Source of the DNA: Streptomyces lycii
Lineage (GTDB): Bacteria; Actinomycetota; Actinomycetes; Streptomycetales; Streptomycetaceae
DNA: 54,462 bases
Direction: 5' to 3'
Assembly: GCF_009735685.1 (NCBI RefSeq)
Contig: NZ_WHPN01000431.1
Location: 1-54,462 of the forward strand
Shown: positions 35,979-45,202 of the stretch, one piece after another
How the letters are laid out: each line of letters opens with the position of its first letter
Position numbering within the stretch: the stretch's first letter is position 1
Notes under the pieces: model-generated
The model's database searches: none
The model's input: the letters and a program-made list of their open reading frames with translations, nothing else
What the model was told of the DNA's origin: nothing
Made by a program: the position numbers and the translations under genes

Positions 35979-36119
35979 GAGACAGGAGGCAGTGCTGATC
36001 ACGCCCGATTCAACAGTTGAAACCGTGCTGTGATCGTGAAGGCCGTGTTCCGGATGGCTGTGGTGCTGGATACTCGGCGCAGGCCGGTCCGGGCAAGGTG
36101 AGCTGGAGGGGACGGGCGC

Positions 36120-38813
36120 GTGAGCGAAATACCAGCGGGGCCGGAGCCGGCCTCCGAGACAACCGGCATGCCGATGTGGCAGGCCAACCCGCCCGGATCG
36201 ATCTACGACTACATCCAGGTCGCGTCGTTCTCGCTGGGTCCCGACGGACGCATCGACCAGTGGAGCCGGCGGGCCGCCGAGCAGCTGGGCATCCCGGCCT
36301 GCGACGCGGTCGGCAAGGACCCGGTCACCGCCTTCGTCCCCTCGCACCTGCGCGCCGTCGGACACCGGACGGTCGAGGACATCATGGACGGCCGGGAGTG
36401 GGTCGGCCTCGTACCGTTCCGCACCGGCTCCGCGGCCGGCGACGCCGAATCGCACGGCGTCGCCGAGCTCTACGTCATGCCGAGCGACACCGGGGACGGG
36501 AAGCGGGGCGCGCTCTGCATCGTCGTCAACGTCCGCGCCCTGCGACGCATCGAGACCGACCTCGCCGTCTCACAGGCGGTTTTCGGTCAATCTCCGAACG
36601 GCTTCATGCTCTTCGGACCCGATCTCAGGCTGCTGCGGGTCAACGAACGCTTTGCCACCGTCTTCGGCGGCACCCCCGACTCCCACCGCGGCCGCGTCCC
36701 CGCCGACTATCTGCCGCGCGGGGAGGCCGAGCGGATCGACGCCGCGCTCCGCCAGGTGCTGGAGACGGGCAACGCCCTGACCGACCTCCAGCTCGTCGGC
36801 CACCCCTCCGGCGACCAGGAGTTGCACCGCTGGAACGTCAACCTCTTCCGGCTGCACAGCGCGTCGGGACGCCCCATCGGCGTCGCCGGGCTCGGCACCG
36901 ACATCACCCGCCGGCGCAACGCCGAACGGGAGGCCGCCAGCGCCCGGCGGAACCTCGCGCTGCTCAACGCCGCCGGTGCCCGGATCGGCAACTCCCTCGA
37001 CCTGGAGACCACCGCCCGCGAGCTGCTCGACGTCGCCGTGCCGCAGTTCTGCGACCTGGCCGCCGTCGACCTCTTCCAGGGCCTGCTGCGCGGCGACGAG
37101 GCCCCGCTCACCCCCGGCATCGGCCGCGAACCGGCGCCCGGGCTCGCCGACGGCAGCGCCGAGCTGCGCCGGGTCGCGTTCGCCAGCGCCGTGTCGGACG
37201 CCCCCCTCGGCCTCTCCGGGCGCACCCCCGGGCTGGGCGGCGAGCACACGGCCGGCGGCACGGAGGCCGCGGGCGCGGCGGAGGCGGCCGGGGCGGGCCC
37301 GGGCCCCGTGCAGGTCGGCGCGGTCCACCGCTATCCCTTCGACTCGCCCTGCGCCGACGCCCTGCGCACCGGCCGCCCGCGCGTCGTACCGGGCCGGGAC
37401 AGCGACGACCGGCCCGAGCTGGGCGCCGTCGTGCAGTCCACCCTGGCCGTGCCGATGATCGCGCACGACACGGTGGTGGGGATGGCGCAGTTCTCCCGGA
37501 CGAAGGGCAGCGAGCCGTTCGGCGAGCGGGACACCGCGCTGGCCGTCGAACTCGCCTCGCGCGCCGCGGTCTGCATCGACAACGCCCGCCTCTACCGCCG
37601 GGAGCACGAACGGGCGCTGATCCTCCAGCGCAGCCTGCTGCCGCCCGGCGACCCCGAGGCCGCGGGCCTCGACATCGCCTGCCGCTATCTGCCGGGGACC
37701 ACGGCCACCGAGGTCGGCGGCGACTGGTTCGACGTCATCGAACTCCCCGGGCACCGTACGGCGCTGGTCGTCGGCGACGTCATGGGGCGCGGGCTGCGGG
37801 CAGCTGTGGCGATGGGCGAACTCCGCACGGCCGTGCGCACCCTGGCGATGCTCGACCTGGAGCCGGCGGAGGTCCTCTCGCACCTCGACGAGATCGCCCG
37901 CGGGCTGGCGGCCCCCGCCGGCTCGCACGGCGTGGCCCCGGCCGGGGCCCGCGGCGCACGCTCCACTCGGGGCGCCGCCGACGACCTGTCCGAGGTCTAC
38001 CTCGCCACCTGCGTCTACGCCGTCTACGACCCGGTGACCCGGCGCTGCACCATCGCCAACGCCGGGCACCTGCCGCCCGTCCTCGTCGAGCGCGGCGAGC
38101 CCGCACTGATGATGGAGGTGCCGACCGGGCTGCCGCTGGGCGTGGGCGGCGAACCGTTCGAGGAGATCGAGGTCGAGCTGCCGGACGGGGCGCTGCTGGC
38201 GCTCTACACCGACGGCCTCGTGGAGTCCCGGGACCACCCGCTGGACGAGGGCCTCGCGGCGTTCCGGGCCGCCCTGACCGACCAGAGCCGCCCCCTGGAG
38301 GACGTCGCGGACCATGTCCTGGGGACCCTCGACACCCATCACGGCGAGGACGACACGGCGCTGCTGATGGCCCGGGTGCAGGGGCTCCCGGCCGAGGCCG
38401 TCGGCGACTGGACGCTGCCCCGGGACCCGCAGTCGGTCTCCCGCGCCCGTGAGCTGGCCCGCGACCAGCTGGTGGGCTGGGGCCTGGAAGCCCTGGTCGA
38501 CACCACGGAGCTGCTGGTCAGCGAGCTGGTCACGAACGCCCTGCGGTACGGCGAGGGCGACATCCGGCTGCGGCTGCTGAGGGACCGCACGCTGGTCTGC
38601 GAGGTGTGGGACGGCGGACTGGTGCAGCCGCGCCGCCGGCGCGCGCGGGTCACCGACGAGGGCGGCCGCGGGCTCCAGTTGGTGGGCCTGCTCAGCAACA
38701 GCTGGGGCAGCAGGCGGACCCCGCGCGGCAAGACGGTCTGGTTCGAGCTGGCGCTGCCGGGCGACGAGAACCCGGCGGCGGATCCGGTGGAGGCGCTGCT
38801 CAGCCTGTACTGA
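36120..38813 (+). CDS. PAS-PAS-GAF-SpoIIE phosphatase with C-terminal HATPase domain
   Basis: This 897-residue cytoplasmic signalling protein has several domains in order. Two PAS-like domains occupy roughly 25-140 and 150-275 (the second ends GLGTDITRRRNAERE). A GAF domain runs from ~285 to 500, with an Ala/Gly-rich insert near 375-395. A PP2C/SpoIIE serine phosphatase spans ~515-755 (EVGGDWFDV, VVGDVMGRG, NAGHLPPVL, LYTDGLVESR, DDTALLMAR), with the metal-site Asp residues present. A GHKL ATPase domain spans ~775-885 (ELLVSELVTNALRYG, DEGGRGLQLVG, GKTVWFEL). It is the phosphatase-plus-kinase fusion abundant in Streptomyces, which controls anti-sigma antagonists. The GTG at 36120 follows GGAGGGG. 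It follows a stand-alone HATPase gene. Confidence 0.95.
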   Translation: MSEIPAGPEPASETTGMPMWQANPPGSIYDYIQVASFSLGPDGRIDQWSRRAAEQLGIPACDAVGKDPVTAFVPSHLRAVGHRTVEDIMDGREWVGLVPFRTGSAAGDAESHGVAELYVMPSDTGDGKRGALCIVVNVRALRRIETDLAVSQAVFGQSPNGFMLFGPDLRLLRVNERFATVFGGTPDSHRGRVPADYLPRGEAERIDAALRQVLETGNALTDLQLVGHPSGDQELHRWNVNLFRLHSASGRPIGVAGLGTDITRRRNAEREAASARRNLALLNAAGARIGNSLDLETTARELLDVAVPQFCDLAAVDLFQGLLRGDEAPLTPGIGREPAPGLADGSAELRRVAFASAVSDAPLGLSGRTPGLGGEHTAGGTEAAGAAEAAGAGPGPVQVGAVHRYPFDSPCADALRTGRPRVVPGRDSDDRPELGAVVQSTLAVPMIAHDTVVGMAQFSRTKGSEPFGERDTALAVELASRAAVCIDNARLYRREHERALILQRSLLPPGDPEAAGLDIACRYLPGTTATEVGGDWFDVIELPGHRTALVVGDVMGRGLRAAVAMGELRTAVRTLAMLDLEPAEVLSHLDEIARGLAAPAGSHGVAPAGARGARSTRGAADDLSEVYLATCVYAVYDPVTRRCTIANAGHLPPVLVERGEPALMMEVPTGLPLGVGGEPFEEIEVELPDGALLALYTDGLVESRDHPLDEGLAAFRAALTDQSRPLEDVADHVLGTLDTHHGEDDTALLMARVQGLPAEAVGDWTLPRDPQSVSRARELARDQLVGWGLEALVDTTELLVSELVTNALRYGEGDIRLRLLRDRTLVCEVWDGGLVQPRRRRARVTDEGGRGLQLVGLLSNSWGSRRTPRGKTVWFELALPGDENPAADPVEALLSLY

Positions 38814-38856
38814 CCGGGCGGTTCCGGCCCGCACGGAACGACCCGGAACGGCCCGG

Positions 38857-38975
38857 CCCGTGGCACCCGTACGGTAGGGGCCCGCTCGTGGCACCCGTAC
38901 GGAAGCGGCCGGCCCGTGGCGCCGGTACGGCACGGGTCCGCCTGTGGCGCCCGTACGGAAGCGGTCGGCCGGGGC
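38857..38975. repeat. ~30-bp repeats between convergent SpoIIE-type and LacI-type genes
   Basis: About four degenerate units of the form CCCGTGGCRCCCGTACGGAA plus ~10 bp. They share the CGTGGC lead and GAAG segment with the 29-bp array at 26.4-26.6 kb, and the CCGTACGG palindrome with other arrays. The rest of 38814-39050 shows nothing else. Confidence 0.75.
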
Positions 38976-39050
38976 AACGGCGGGCGGGGGACGGGGCGGG
39001 GCCCGTGCCCCCGCCCGGCCGGAGTCCGTCTCACATCCCGGAAAAGGGAT

Positions 39051-40311
39051 TCAGACGGTGAATGCGGCCTCCCCGCCCGCCGGCGCCGAAGGGCGGGCCC
39101 CGGCCGGCTCCGGCGCCGGGCAGCCGCAGCTCGCCCGGCGGACCTGACGCACCGGCAGCACCAGCGACACCGGCTCCCGGTCCCGCTCCGCCAGCCGCCG
39201 CACCAGCAGCTCCGCGGCCTGCTCGCCGAGGCGCCGCATCGGCTGCCGTACGGTCGTCAGCGCCGGCCGTGCGAGCCGGCCCGGCGGGATGCCGTCGAAG
39301 CCCGTCACGGCGAGGTCGGCGGGCACCCGCACCCCGCGGAGCCCCAGTGTGCGCAGCGCCCCGACGGCCATCTGGTCGTTCGCGAACAGCACGGCGGTCG
39401 GGCGCTTCCCGGTCCCCTCCAGCAGTGCCCGGGCGGTCTCCGGCCGCCCGCCCGGGTCATCGCGCCGCACAGCGCCGGGGCCCCCGGAACCGGCAGTCCC
39501 GCGTCCCGCAGCGCGTCCTGGAAGCCGCGGAAGCGGGCCCGCGCGTCGGGGGGCCCGTCTCGTCACCGACGAAGGCGAGCCGCCGGTGCCCGTGGTCCGC
39601 GATCAGATGGCGGGCCGGCTCCCGTGCGCCGGTCCGGTTGTCGGCCCCGATGTGGTCGAGGTGGTCCGCCCCGCGCGGCCCGGCGAGCAGCACGGCCGGC
39701 AGCCGGCCCGAGACCGGCTTCAGGTCCTCGGCCGGCACCGCGTCCGCGAGCACCGCGAAGCCGTCGACCCGCCCGGCGACCTCGGCGACCGGGCTGCCGG
39801 GCCCGCCGGGGAGCGAGGCGGTGATCAGCAGGGCGTAGCCGTGCCGCCGCGCCGCCCGCTCCATGCCGCGGATGATCTCGTCGCAGTAGAGCAACAGCCC
39901 GTCTTCGTCGGCGTCTTCGTCGGCGTCGGCGTCGGGGTGGGCGTCGGCATCCGGGTCGTCGGGGCCGCCGGAGCCGTCGAGGCCGCCGGATCCGTCCGGG
40001 CCGCCGGAGCCGCCGGAGCCGTCGGGCCCCTCGGCGGTCCCGCTGTCCCCGCCGCCCCGGCCGCCCGGCCCGGCGTGCTCCTCGGCCTCCGCCCCGGCGT
40101 GGTCGGGAAAGCACAGGCCGAGCACGCCGGTGCTGCGGCTGGCGAGCCCGCGGGCGTTGCCGCTCGGTACGCAGCCCAGCTCGCGGGCGGCGTCCAGCAC
40201 CCGGTCGCGGGCCCCGGCCCGGACGGACTCCGGGTTGCGGTGGACGCGCGACACCGTCGCGATGGAGACGCCCGCCCGCTCGGCGACGTCGTACACCGTG
40301 GGGCCACTCAC
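39051..40311 (-). pseudogene. LacI-family regulator disrupted by two frameshifts
   Basis: The N-terminal frame carries a LacI helix-turn-helix (TVYDVAERAGVSIATVSRV, slightly altered hinge) and the start of the periplasmic-binding-type domain up to AFVGDETGPP. Three frames are then needed. The middle ~30 codons (DARARFRGFQDALRDAGL and onward) are in a second frame, entered at the G6 run 39548-39553. The rest (GRPETARALLEGTGKRPTAV, then FANDQMAVGALRTLGLRG to the stop) is in a third frame, entered near 39440. Both changes equal loss of one base. Within the effector domain there is also an Asp/Gly/Ser-rich insertion (~39895-40095) absent from normal family members. The GTG at 40311 was chosen as start; an upstream GTG at 40377 is possible. 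Either a real pseudogene or base-calling errors in G/C runs. Confidence 0.85.
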
Positions 40312-40429
40312 CCGACCGACCGTCCGCCCGTGTCCCGGCTCCGCACCGCTCGGCGAAGCGCCGGCAAGCGCATTCACCGTACGGGCCGCGCCGGCCGCCG
40401 GGAAACCGGAACGCCGGGCCCGGCGCGGT

Positions 40430-41197
40430 TCACTCGCCCCGGCGGCGGATCTTGTTGCCGAGCCAGACGAGCGGGTCGTACTTGCGGTCGGCCGCGCGCT
40501 CCTTCAGCGGGATCAGGGCGTTGTCCGTGATCTTGATGTTCTCCGGACAGACCTCGGTGCAGCACTTGGTGATGTTGCAGTAGCCCAGTCCGTGTTCCTC
40601 CTGCGCGGTGCGCTTGCGGTCGAGACCCGACTCGGCCGCCGCGTCCAGCGGGTGCATGTCCAGCTCGGCCACCCGCATCAGGAAGCGCGGCCCGGCGAAG
40701 GCGGGCTTGTTCTCCTCGTGGTCGCGCACCACATGGCAGGTGTCCTGGCACAGGAAGCACTCGATGCACTTGCGGAACTCCTGGGAGCGCCCGACGTCCT
40801 CCTGCATCATCCGGTACTCACCGGGCTCCAGCTCCGGCGGCGGCACGAACGCCGGGACCTCGCGGGCCTTGGTGTAGTTGAACGACACGTCCGTCACCAG
40901 GTCCCGCATCACCGGGAAGGCCCGCATCGGGGTGACCGTGACCGTCTCCGCCGGGTCGAACACCGACATCCGGGTCATGCACAGCAGCCTCGGCCGCCCG
41001 TTGATCTCGGCGCTGCACGAGCCGCACTTGCCGGCCTTGCAGTTCCAGCGGACCGCGAGGTCGGGCGCCTGGGTCGCCTGGAGCCGGTGGATGATGTCGA
41101 GCACCACCTCGCCCTCGTTGACCTCGATGTCGTAGTCCGCCAGGCCGCCGCCTTCGGCGTCGCCGCGCCACACCTTGAAGTGCGCCGTATGGGTCAC
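40430..41197 (-). CDS. sdhB: Succinate dehydrogenase/fumarate reductase iron-sulfur subunit
   Basis: This 255-residue electron-transfer subunit passes electrons from the flavoprotein to quinone. It has the [2Fe-2S] ferredoxin motif CKAGKCGSCSAEINGRP with Cys of RLLC (C-x4-C-x2-C-x11-C). The C-terminal cluster motifs are CIECFLCQDTC and CNITKCCTEVCPE. The length matches the Sdh1-type B subunit (about 250 residues). The GTG start at 41197 overlaps the sdhA stop as GTGA, indicating translational coupling. It is the last gene of the operon. Confidence 0.95.
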   Translation of the reverse strand: MTHTAHFKVWRGDAEGGGLADYDIEVNEGEVVLDIIHRLQATQAPDLAVRWNCKAGKCGSCSAEINGRPRLLCMTRMSVFDPAETVTVTPMRAFPVMRDLVTDVSFNYTKAREVPAFVPPPELEPGEYRMMQEDVGRSQEFRKCIECFLCQDTCHVVRDHEENKPAFAGPRFLMRVAELDMHPLDAAAESGLDRKRTAQEEHGLGYCNITKCCTEVCPENIKITDNALIPLKERAADRKYDPLVWLGNKIRRRGE

Positions 41198-43182
41198 TGG
41201 AACAGCTCCTCGTCGGGCAGGTACTTGGCCAGCTCGTCCTTCTCGAAGAGGGCGAGCAGATCGCGCCGGATGTGCGGGGTGGTGTGCCGTACCAACTCGA
41301 TCCGGCCGCGCCCGGGGCCGGCCGCCGCGTCCCCGGCCGGTTCCTTCCCGAACGGGGTGTCGTCGCCGCCGTCGGCGAGCCGGCACAGCAGGTTGACCCG
41401 CCGCCACTGGCGGTCCATCTCCGGATGGTCCTCGCGGGTGTGGCCGCCCCGGGACTCCTCGCGCTCTAGCGCGGCCCGCGCCACGCACTCGCTGACCAGC
41501 AGCATGTTGCGCAGGTCCAGCGCCAGATGCCAGCCCGGGTTGAACTGCCGGTGGCCCTCGACCCCGGCGCGCCGGGCCCTGGCCCGGAGCCGGGCCAGCT
41601 GCTGCAGGGCCTCGGTCATCTCGCCGCCCCGCCGGATGATCCCGACCAGGTCGTTCATGGTCGTCTGGAGCTCCTGGTGGAGCGTGTACGGATTCTCGCC
41701 GCTGTCCCCGGCCGTCTGCTCCCCGGCGCCGGCCCCGGCGCTGAACGGCCGCAGCGCCTCGTCGGCCGCCGCGTCGACGGTGCCGGGGTCGACGGCGGGG
41801 CGACCGCCGCCGAGCCCGAGGGCGTACTGCGCGGCGTGCAGACCGGCGCGGCGCCCGAAGACGAGCAGGTCGGAGAGGGAGTTGCCGCCCAACCGGTTGG
41901 AGCCGTGCATGCCGCCCGCGACCTCGCCCGCCGCGTACAGCCCGGTCACCCCGCGGGCCTGCGCGGTGTCCGGCTCGACCCACACCCCGCCCATCACGTA
42001 GTGGCAGGTCGGGCCGACCTCCATCGGCTCGGCGGTGATGTCGACGTCCGCCAGCTCCTTGAACTGGTGGTGCATCGACGGCAGCCGGCGGCGGATCGTC
42101 TCCGCGGGCATCCGTGTCGACACGTCGAGGAACACCCCGCCGTGCGGTGAGCCGCGGCCCGCCTTGACCTCGGCGTTGATGGCGCGGGCCACCTCGTCAC
42201 GGGGCAGCAGCTCGGGCGGGCGGCGGTTGTTGTCCGCGTCCTCGTACCAGCGGTCGCCCTCCTCCTCCGTCTTCGCGTACTTGTCCTTGAAGACGTCCGG
42301 GACGTAGTCGAACATGAACCGCTTGCCGTCGCTGTTGCGCAGCACGCCGCCGTCGCCGCGGACGGACTCCGTGACCAGGATGCCCTTGACCGACGGCGGC
42401 CAGACCATGCCCGTCGGATGGAACTGCACGAACTCCATGTTCGTCAGGCGGGCTCCCGCCAGCAGCGCCAGGGCGTGCCCGTCGCCGGTGTACTCCCAGG
42501 AGTTGGAGGTCACCTTGAACGACTTGCCGATGCCCCCGGTCGCCAGCACCACGGCGGGCGACTCGATCACGAAGAACCGGCCGGACTCCCGCTCGTAGGC
42601 GAACACCCCGGACACCGCGCCGCCGTCCTCGCCGCGGCTCTCGTCCTTCAGGACGCGGGTGATCGTGCACTCCTGGAAGACCTTCAGCCGGGCCTCGTGG
42701 TCGCCGAACTCCCGGAAGTCCTCCTGCTGGAGCGAGACGATCTTCTGCTGGAGGGTGCGGATCAGCTCCAGGCCCGTACGGTCGCCGACATGCGCGAGCC
42801 GCGGGTACTCGTGGCCGCCGAAGTTGCGCTGCGAGATCCGCCCGTCAGCGGTGCGGTCGAAGAGCGCGCCCCAGGTCTCCAGCTCCCACACCCGGTCGGG
42901 GGCCTCGCGGGCGTGCAGCTCCGCCATCCGCCAGTCGTTGAGGAACTTGCCGCCGCGCATGGTGTCGCGGAAGTGCACCTGCCAGTTGTCGCCCTCGTTG
43001 ACATTGCCCATGCTGGCGGCGATGCCGCCCTCGGCCATCACCGTGTGGGCCTTGCCGAACAGGGACTTGCAGATCACGGCGGTGCGCGCGCCCTGCTCGC
43101 GGGCCTCGATGGCGGCGCGCAGTCCGGCGCCGCCGGCGCCGACCACGACCACGTCCCACGCCTGCCGCTCGGGTTGCGTCAT
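41194..43182 (-). CDS. sdhA: Succinate dehydrogenase/fumarate reductase flavoprotein subunit
   Basis: This 662-residue flavoprotein oxidises succinate to fumarate (or the reverse). The dinucleotide fold VVVVGAGGAGLRAA is near residues 11-24. The flavinylation-site region is KAHTVMAEGGIAAS. Active-site blocks include FHPTG, VRGDGGVLRN and GLYAAGEVAGGMHGSNRLGG with the second FAD-binding stretch. The C-terminal helical domain includes a short Gly/Ala insert (GAGAGEQTAGDSGE). The ATG at 43182 lies 18 bp after sdhC. It forms a complex with SdhB and the membrane anchor. Confidence 0.96.
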   Translation of the reverse strand: MTQPERQAWDVVVVGAGGAGLRAAIEAREQGARTAVICKSLFGKAHTVMAEGGIAASMGNVNEGDNWQVHFRDTMRGGKFLNDWRMAELHAREAPDRVWELETWGALFDRTADGRISQRNFGGHEYPRLAHVGDRTGLELIRTLQQKIVSLQQEDFREFGDHEARLKVFQECTITRVLKDESRGEDGGAVSGVFAYERESGRFFVIESPAVVLATGGIGKSFKVTSNSWEYTGDGHALALLAGARLTNMEFVQFHPTGMVWPPSVKGILVTESVRGDGGVLRNSDGKRFMFDYVPDVFKDKYAKTEEEGDRWYEDADNNRRPPELLPRDEVARAINAEVKAGRGSPHGGVFLDVSTRMPAETIRRRLPSMHHQFKELADVDITAEPMEVGPTCHYVMGGVWVEPDTAQARGVTGLYAAGEVAGGMHGSNRLGGNSLSDLLVFGRRAGLHAAQYALGLGGGRPAVDPGTVDAAADEALRPFSAGAGAGEQTAGDSGENPYTLHQELQTTMNDLVGIIRRGGEMTEALQQLARLRARARRAGVEGHRQFNPGWHLALDLRNMLLVSECVARAALEREESRGGHTREDHPEMDRQWRRVNLLCRLADGGDDTPFGKEPAGDAAAGPGRGRIELVRHTTPHIRRDLLALFEKDELAKYLPDEELFQ

Positions 43183-43200
43183 CGTTTCTGTTGCTTCCTC

Positions 43201-44055
43201 TCAGAAGAGCTTCGGGTCGTCGAAGACGCCGGTCGCGAGCAGATACACGTAGAGATCGGCCACCGCGACGCTGACCAGCGAGGCCCAGGCGAGCAGCATG
43301 TGCCGCTCGTTGAGTCTCCCGACCCAGCCCCACAGCCGGTAGCGCACCGGGTGCTTGGAGAAGTGCTTGAGCCGGCCGCCGATGATGTGCCGGCAGGAGT
43401 GGCAGGAGATGGTGTACGCCCAGATCAGCACGATGTTGACGAGCATCACCAGGGTGCCGAGGCCCATGTGGCCCCACTCGTAGTGCTCGTCGCGGAAACC
43501 GAGGACCGTGTCGTAGGTCAGGATCACGGCCACGGGCACGGCGGCGTAGAAGAAGTACCGGTGGATGTTCTGCAGGACCAGCGGGAAGCGGGTCTCACCG
43601 GTGTACCTGCGGTGCGGCTCGGCCACCGCGCAGGCGGGCGGGGACGCCCAGAAGCCCCGGTAGTAGGCCTTGCGGTAGTAGTAGCAGGTGAGCCTGAAGC
43701 CCAGCGGGAAGATCAGGATGATCACCGCGGGGGAGAGGCCCCACCAGTCGCCGAACAGCGCCCAGTTCGGGCCGCCCTTCATCGGCTCGCAGTTCTCCGC
43801 CAGACAGGGGGAGTAGAAGGGCGAGACATAGGGCGCCGCGTAGTAGTCGGCGTTCGCCAGGGCCCGCCAGGTCGAGTAGACGATGAAGGCGAGCAGACCG
43901 GCCGCGGTGGCGGCGGGGGCGAGCCACCAGCGGTCCGTGCGCAGATGCGCGGCGGAGATGGCGGCGCGCGAGGGGGCGTATACGCCCCGGCGCGCGCCGC
44001 CGGGTGCTTCGCCGGGATCGTCTGTGGCGGTGGTCGGGTCGGTGCCAGTGGACAA
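43201..44055 (-). CDS. sdhC: Single large membrane anchor of Sdh1-type succinate dehydrogenase
   Basis: This 284-residue membrane protein has about five transmembrane segments (AAGLLAFIVYSTW, AVIILIFPLGFRLTCYYY, YAAVPVAVILTYDTVLGF, MGLGTLVMLVNIVLIWAYTI, MLLAWASLVSVAVADLYVYL). Candidate haem or quinone His residues lie in NIHRYFF, HMGLG and SCHSCRHIIGG. One long anchor replaces separate SdhC and SdhD, as in the three-gene mycobacterial Sdh1 (Rv0249c-Rv0247c) type. The start is TTG at 44055 with GGAG eight bases upstream. Together with SdhA and SdhB it would link succinate oxidation to the menaquinone pool. Confidence 0.88.
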   Translation of the reverse strand: MSTGTDPTTATDDPGEAPGGARRGVYAPSRAAISAAHLRTDRWWLAPAATAAGLLAFIVYSTWRALANADYYAAPYVSPFYSPCLAENCEPMKGGPNWALFGDWWGLSPAVIILIFPLGFRLTCYYYRKAYYRGFWASPPACAVAEPHRRYTGETRFPLVLQNIHRYFFYAAVPVAVILTYDTVLGFRDEHYEWGHMGLGTLVMLVNIVLIWAYTISCHSCRHIIGGRLKHFSKHPVRYRLWGWVGRLNERHMLLAWASLVSVAVADLYVYLLATGVFDDPKLF

Positions 44056-44355
44056 ATCGGACTCCGGGTCGGGGGTGCGGTGGTCGGTCCCGTACGGCCG
44101 GGCTCGGGCCGGGCGTACGGGACGGCGGTCCGGTGAGGGCGGCGGGCCCCGGAGCCGCGGAGGGGGCCGCCGCCGTCCGGTGCCCGCGGGCGGCGCGGTG
44201 CCGCCGTACGCGGTGCCGGGGGCCGCCGTGGAGCGTGTGCGGGAGGCGGGGAGCCCCGAGGCTCGGGCCGGTGGTCCCGGTCCCGCCGTGCTTCCGGCCG
44301 GTCCGCGCCGGTCCCGGCCGGGCGGCGGGTGGATCCGGGACCCGCCCGGGCACGG
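44056..44355. other. Promoter region of the sdh operon
   Basis: A 300-bp GC-rich gap between sdhC and a small same-strand upstream gene. No gene was found; the sdh promoter is expected here but no boxes could be assigned. Confidence 0.5.
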
Positions 44356-44646
44356 CTAGGGTGCGTGCCGGTCCCGCGCGCCGAGCCCCTCCTCGTCGGC
44401 ATCGGTCCAGAGCGCGCTGTTGTACGGCGCGTCCGGGATGATGACCATCTCGGGGGCCGGTACCGGCCGTGCGGAGGCCGGGGCGGTCTCGCTCAGCAGG
44501 GCCAGGCTCTCGCGCAGGTGGTCGGTGTCCGTACGCACCCGGCGTATGTCCGGACCGCCCCCGACCTGCGTCTCCAGGCGTCCCACTGAGCGGACGAGAT
44601 CGTCCAGACAGCGCTGTGCGGCTTGCAGATCGTCGTGCAGGGACAT
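44356..44646 (-). CDS. Small coiled-coil hypothetical protein upstream of sdh
   Basis: This 96-residue soluble protein has residues ~1-55 as amphipathic helix (AAQRCLDDLVRSVGRLETQV, then TDHLRESLALLSE). A short Pro/Ala linker and an acidic tail (ALWTDADEEGLGARD) follow. There is no signal peptide or membrane span. The ATG at 44646 follows GGAGGTGAGG. I recognise it as the kind of conserved small protein seen in streptomycetes, without a known function. It may share regulation with the sdh genes 300 bp downstream. Confidence 0.75.
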   Translation of the reverse strand: MSLHDDLQAAQRCLDDLVRSVGRLETQVGGGPDIRRVRTDTDHLRESLALLSETAPASARPVPAPEMVIIPDAPYNSALWTDADEEGLGARDRHAP

Positions 44647-45202
44647 GGGGGGCCCTCACCTCCGCGTGCGTTGCGGCTGCGACACCCCGCGAGTGTTGCG
44701 CGTCACACGCGCACTTGTGAAGAGATCTGCCGCGATTCCACCGTCCGGCGCGGACAAAGCCGGTTTTCCGCCGCACAACCGGCGCGGGGCGTACTCCGAT
44801 CTGCTGGAGATGCGGCGGAAGGGTTTCCGCCACGGCCTGGCGCCACCGGTCCGTCCGGGTCGTCGTCCGGCCCGTCCGGGTCGTCGGGGCCGTACTGGCT
44901 GTCAGGGCCGTACTGGTTGTCAGTCGCCACCAGGGCCGTACTGGCTGTCCTGGCTGTCCTGGCTGTACGGTGCCCCGCCGCGCCCCGGGCCGGCGCCGCC
45001 CGGCGGCGGCCTGTCCCGTGCGCGCCGGGCCGGTCCGCGCCGTACGTCCCGTACGCGCCGTACCGAGCCCCGCCCCGCCGCCGGGGGCGAAACGGTTCAT
45101 CCAGGCGGGTGGCAAACCCCCGTCCCCGGCGATGGAGCGGTGTCCCCGTGGAAGGCGTTGCGTTGAGCGGGGAGACCGCGCGCGAGCCCGGAGGTATCAG
45201 AC
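44647..45202. other. Divergent intergenic region with 18-bp and 9-bp repeats
   Basis: A 556-bp gap between the small coiled-coil gene and the lipoprotein gene. About 44886-44968 contains three GGGCCGTACTGGCTGTCA-type 18-bp units and then CTGGCTGTC 9-bp units. A more AT-rich stretch near 44690-44780 is the likely promoter zone. GGAGG before 45203 is the ribosome binding site of the next gene. Confidence 0.65.

Noticed and set aside
44703..44930. Minus-strand open frame encoding QYGPDSQYGPDD repeats
   Set aside because: It arises from the 18-bp non-coding repeat and has no ribosome binding site or conserved part.
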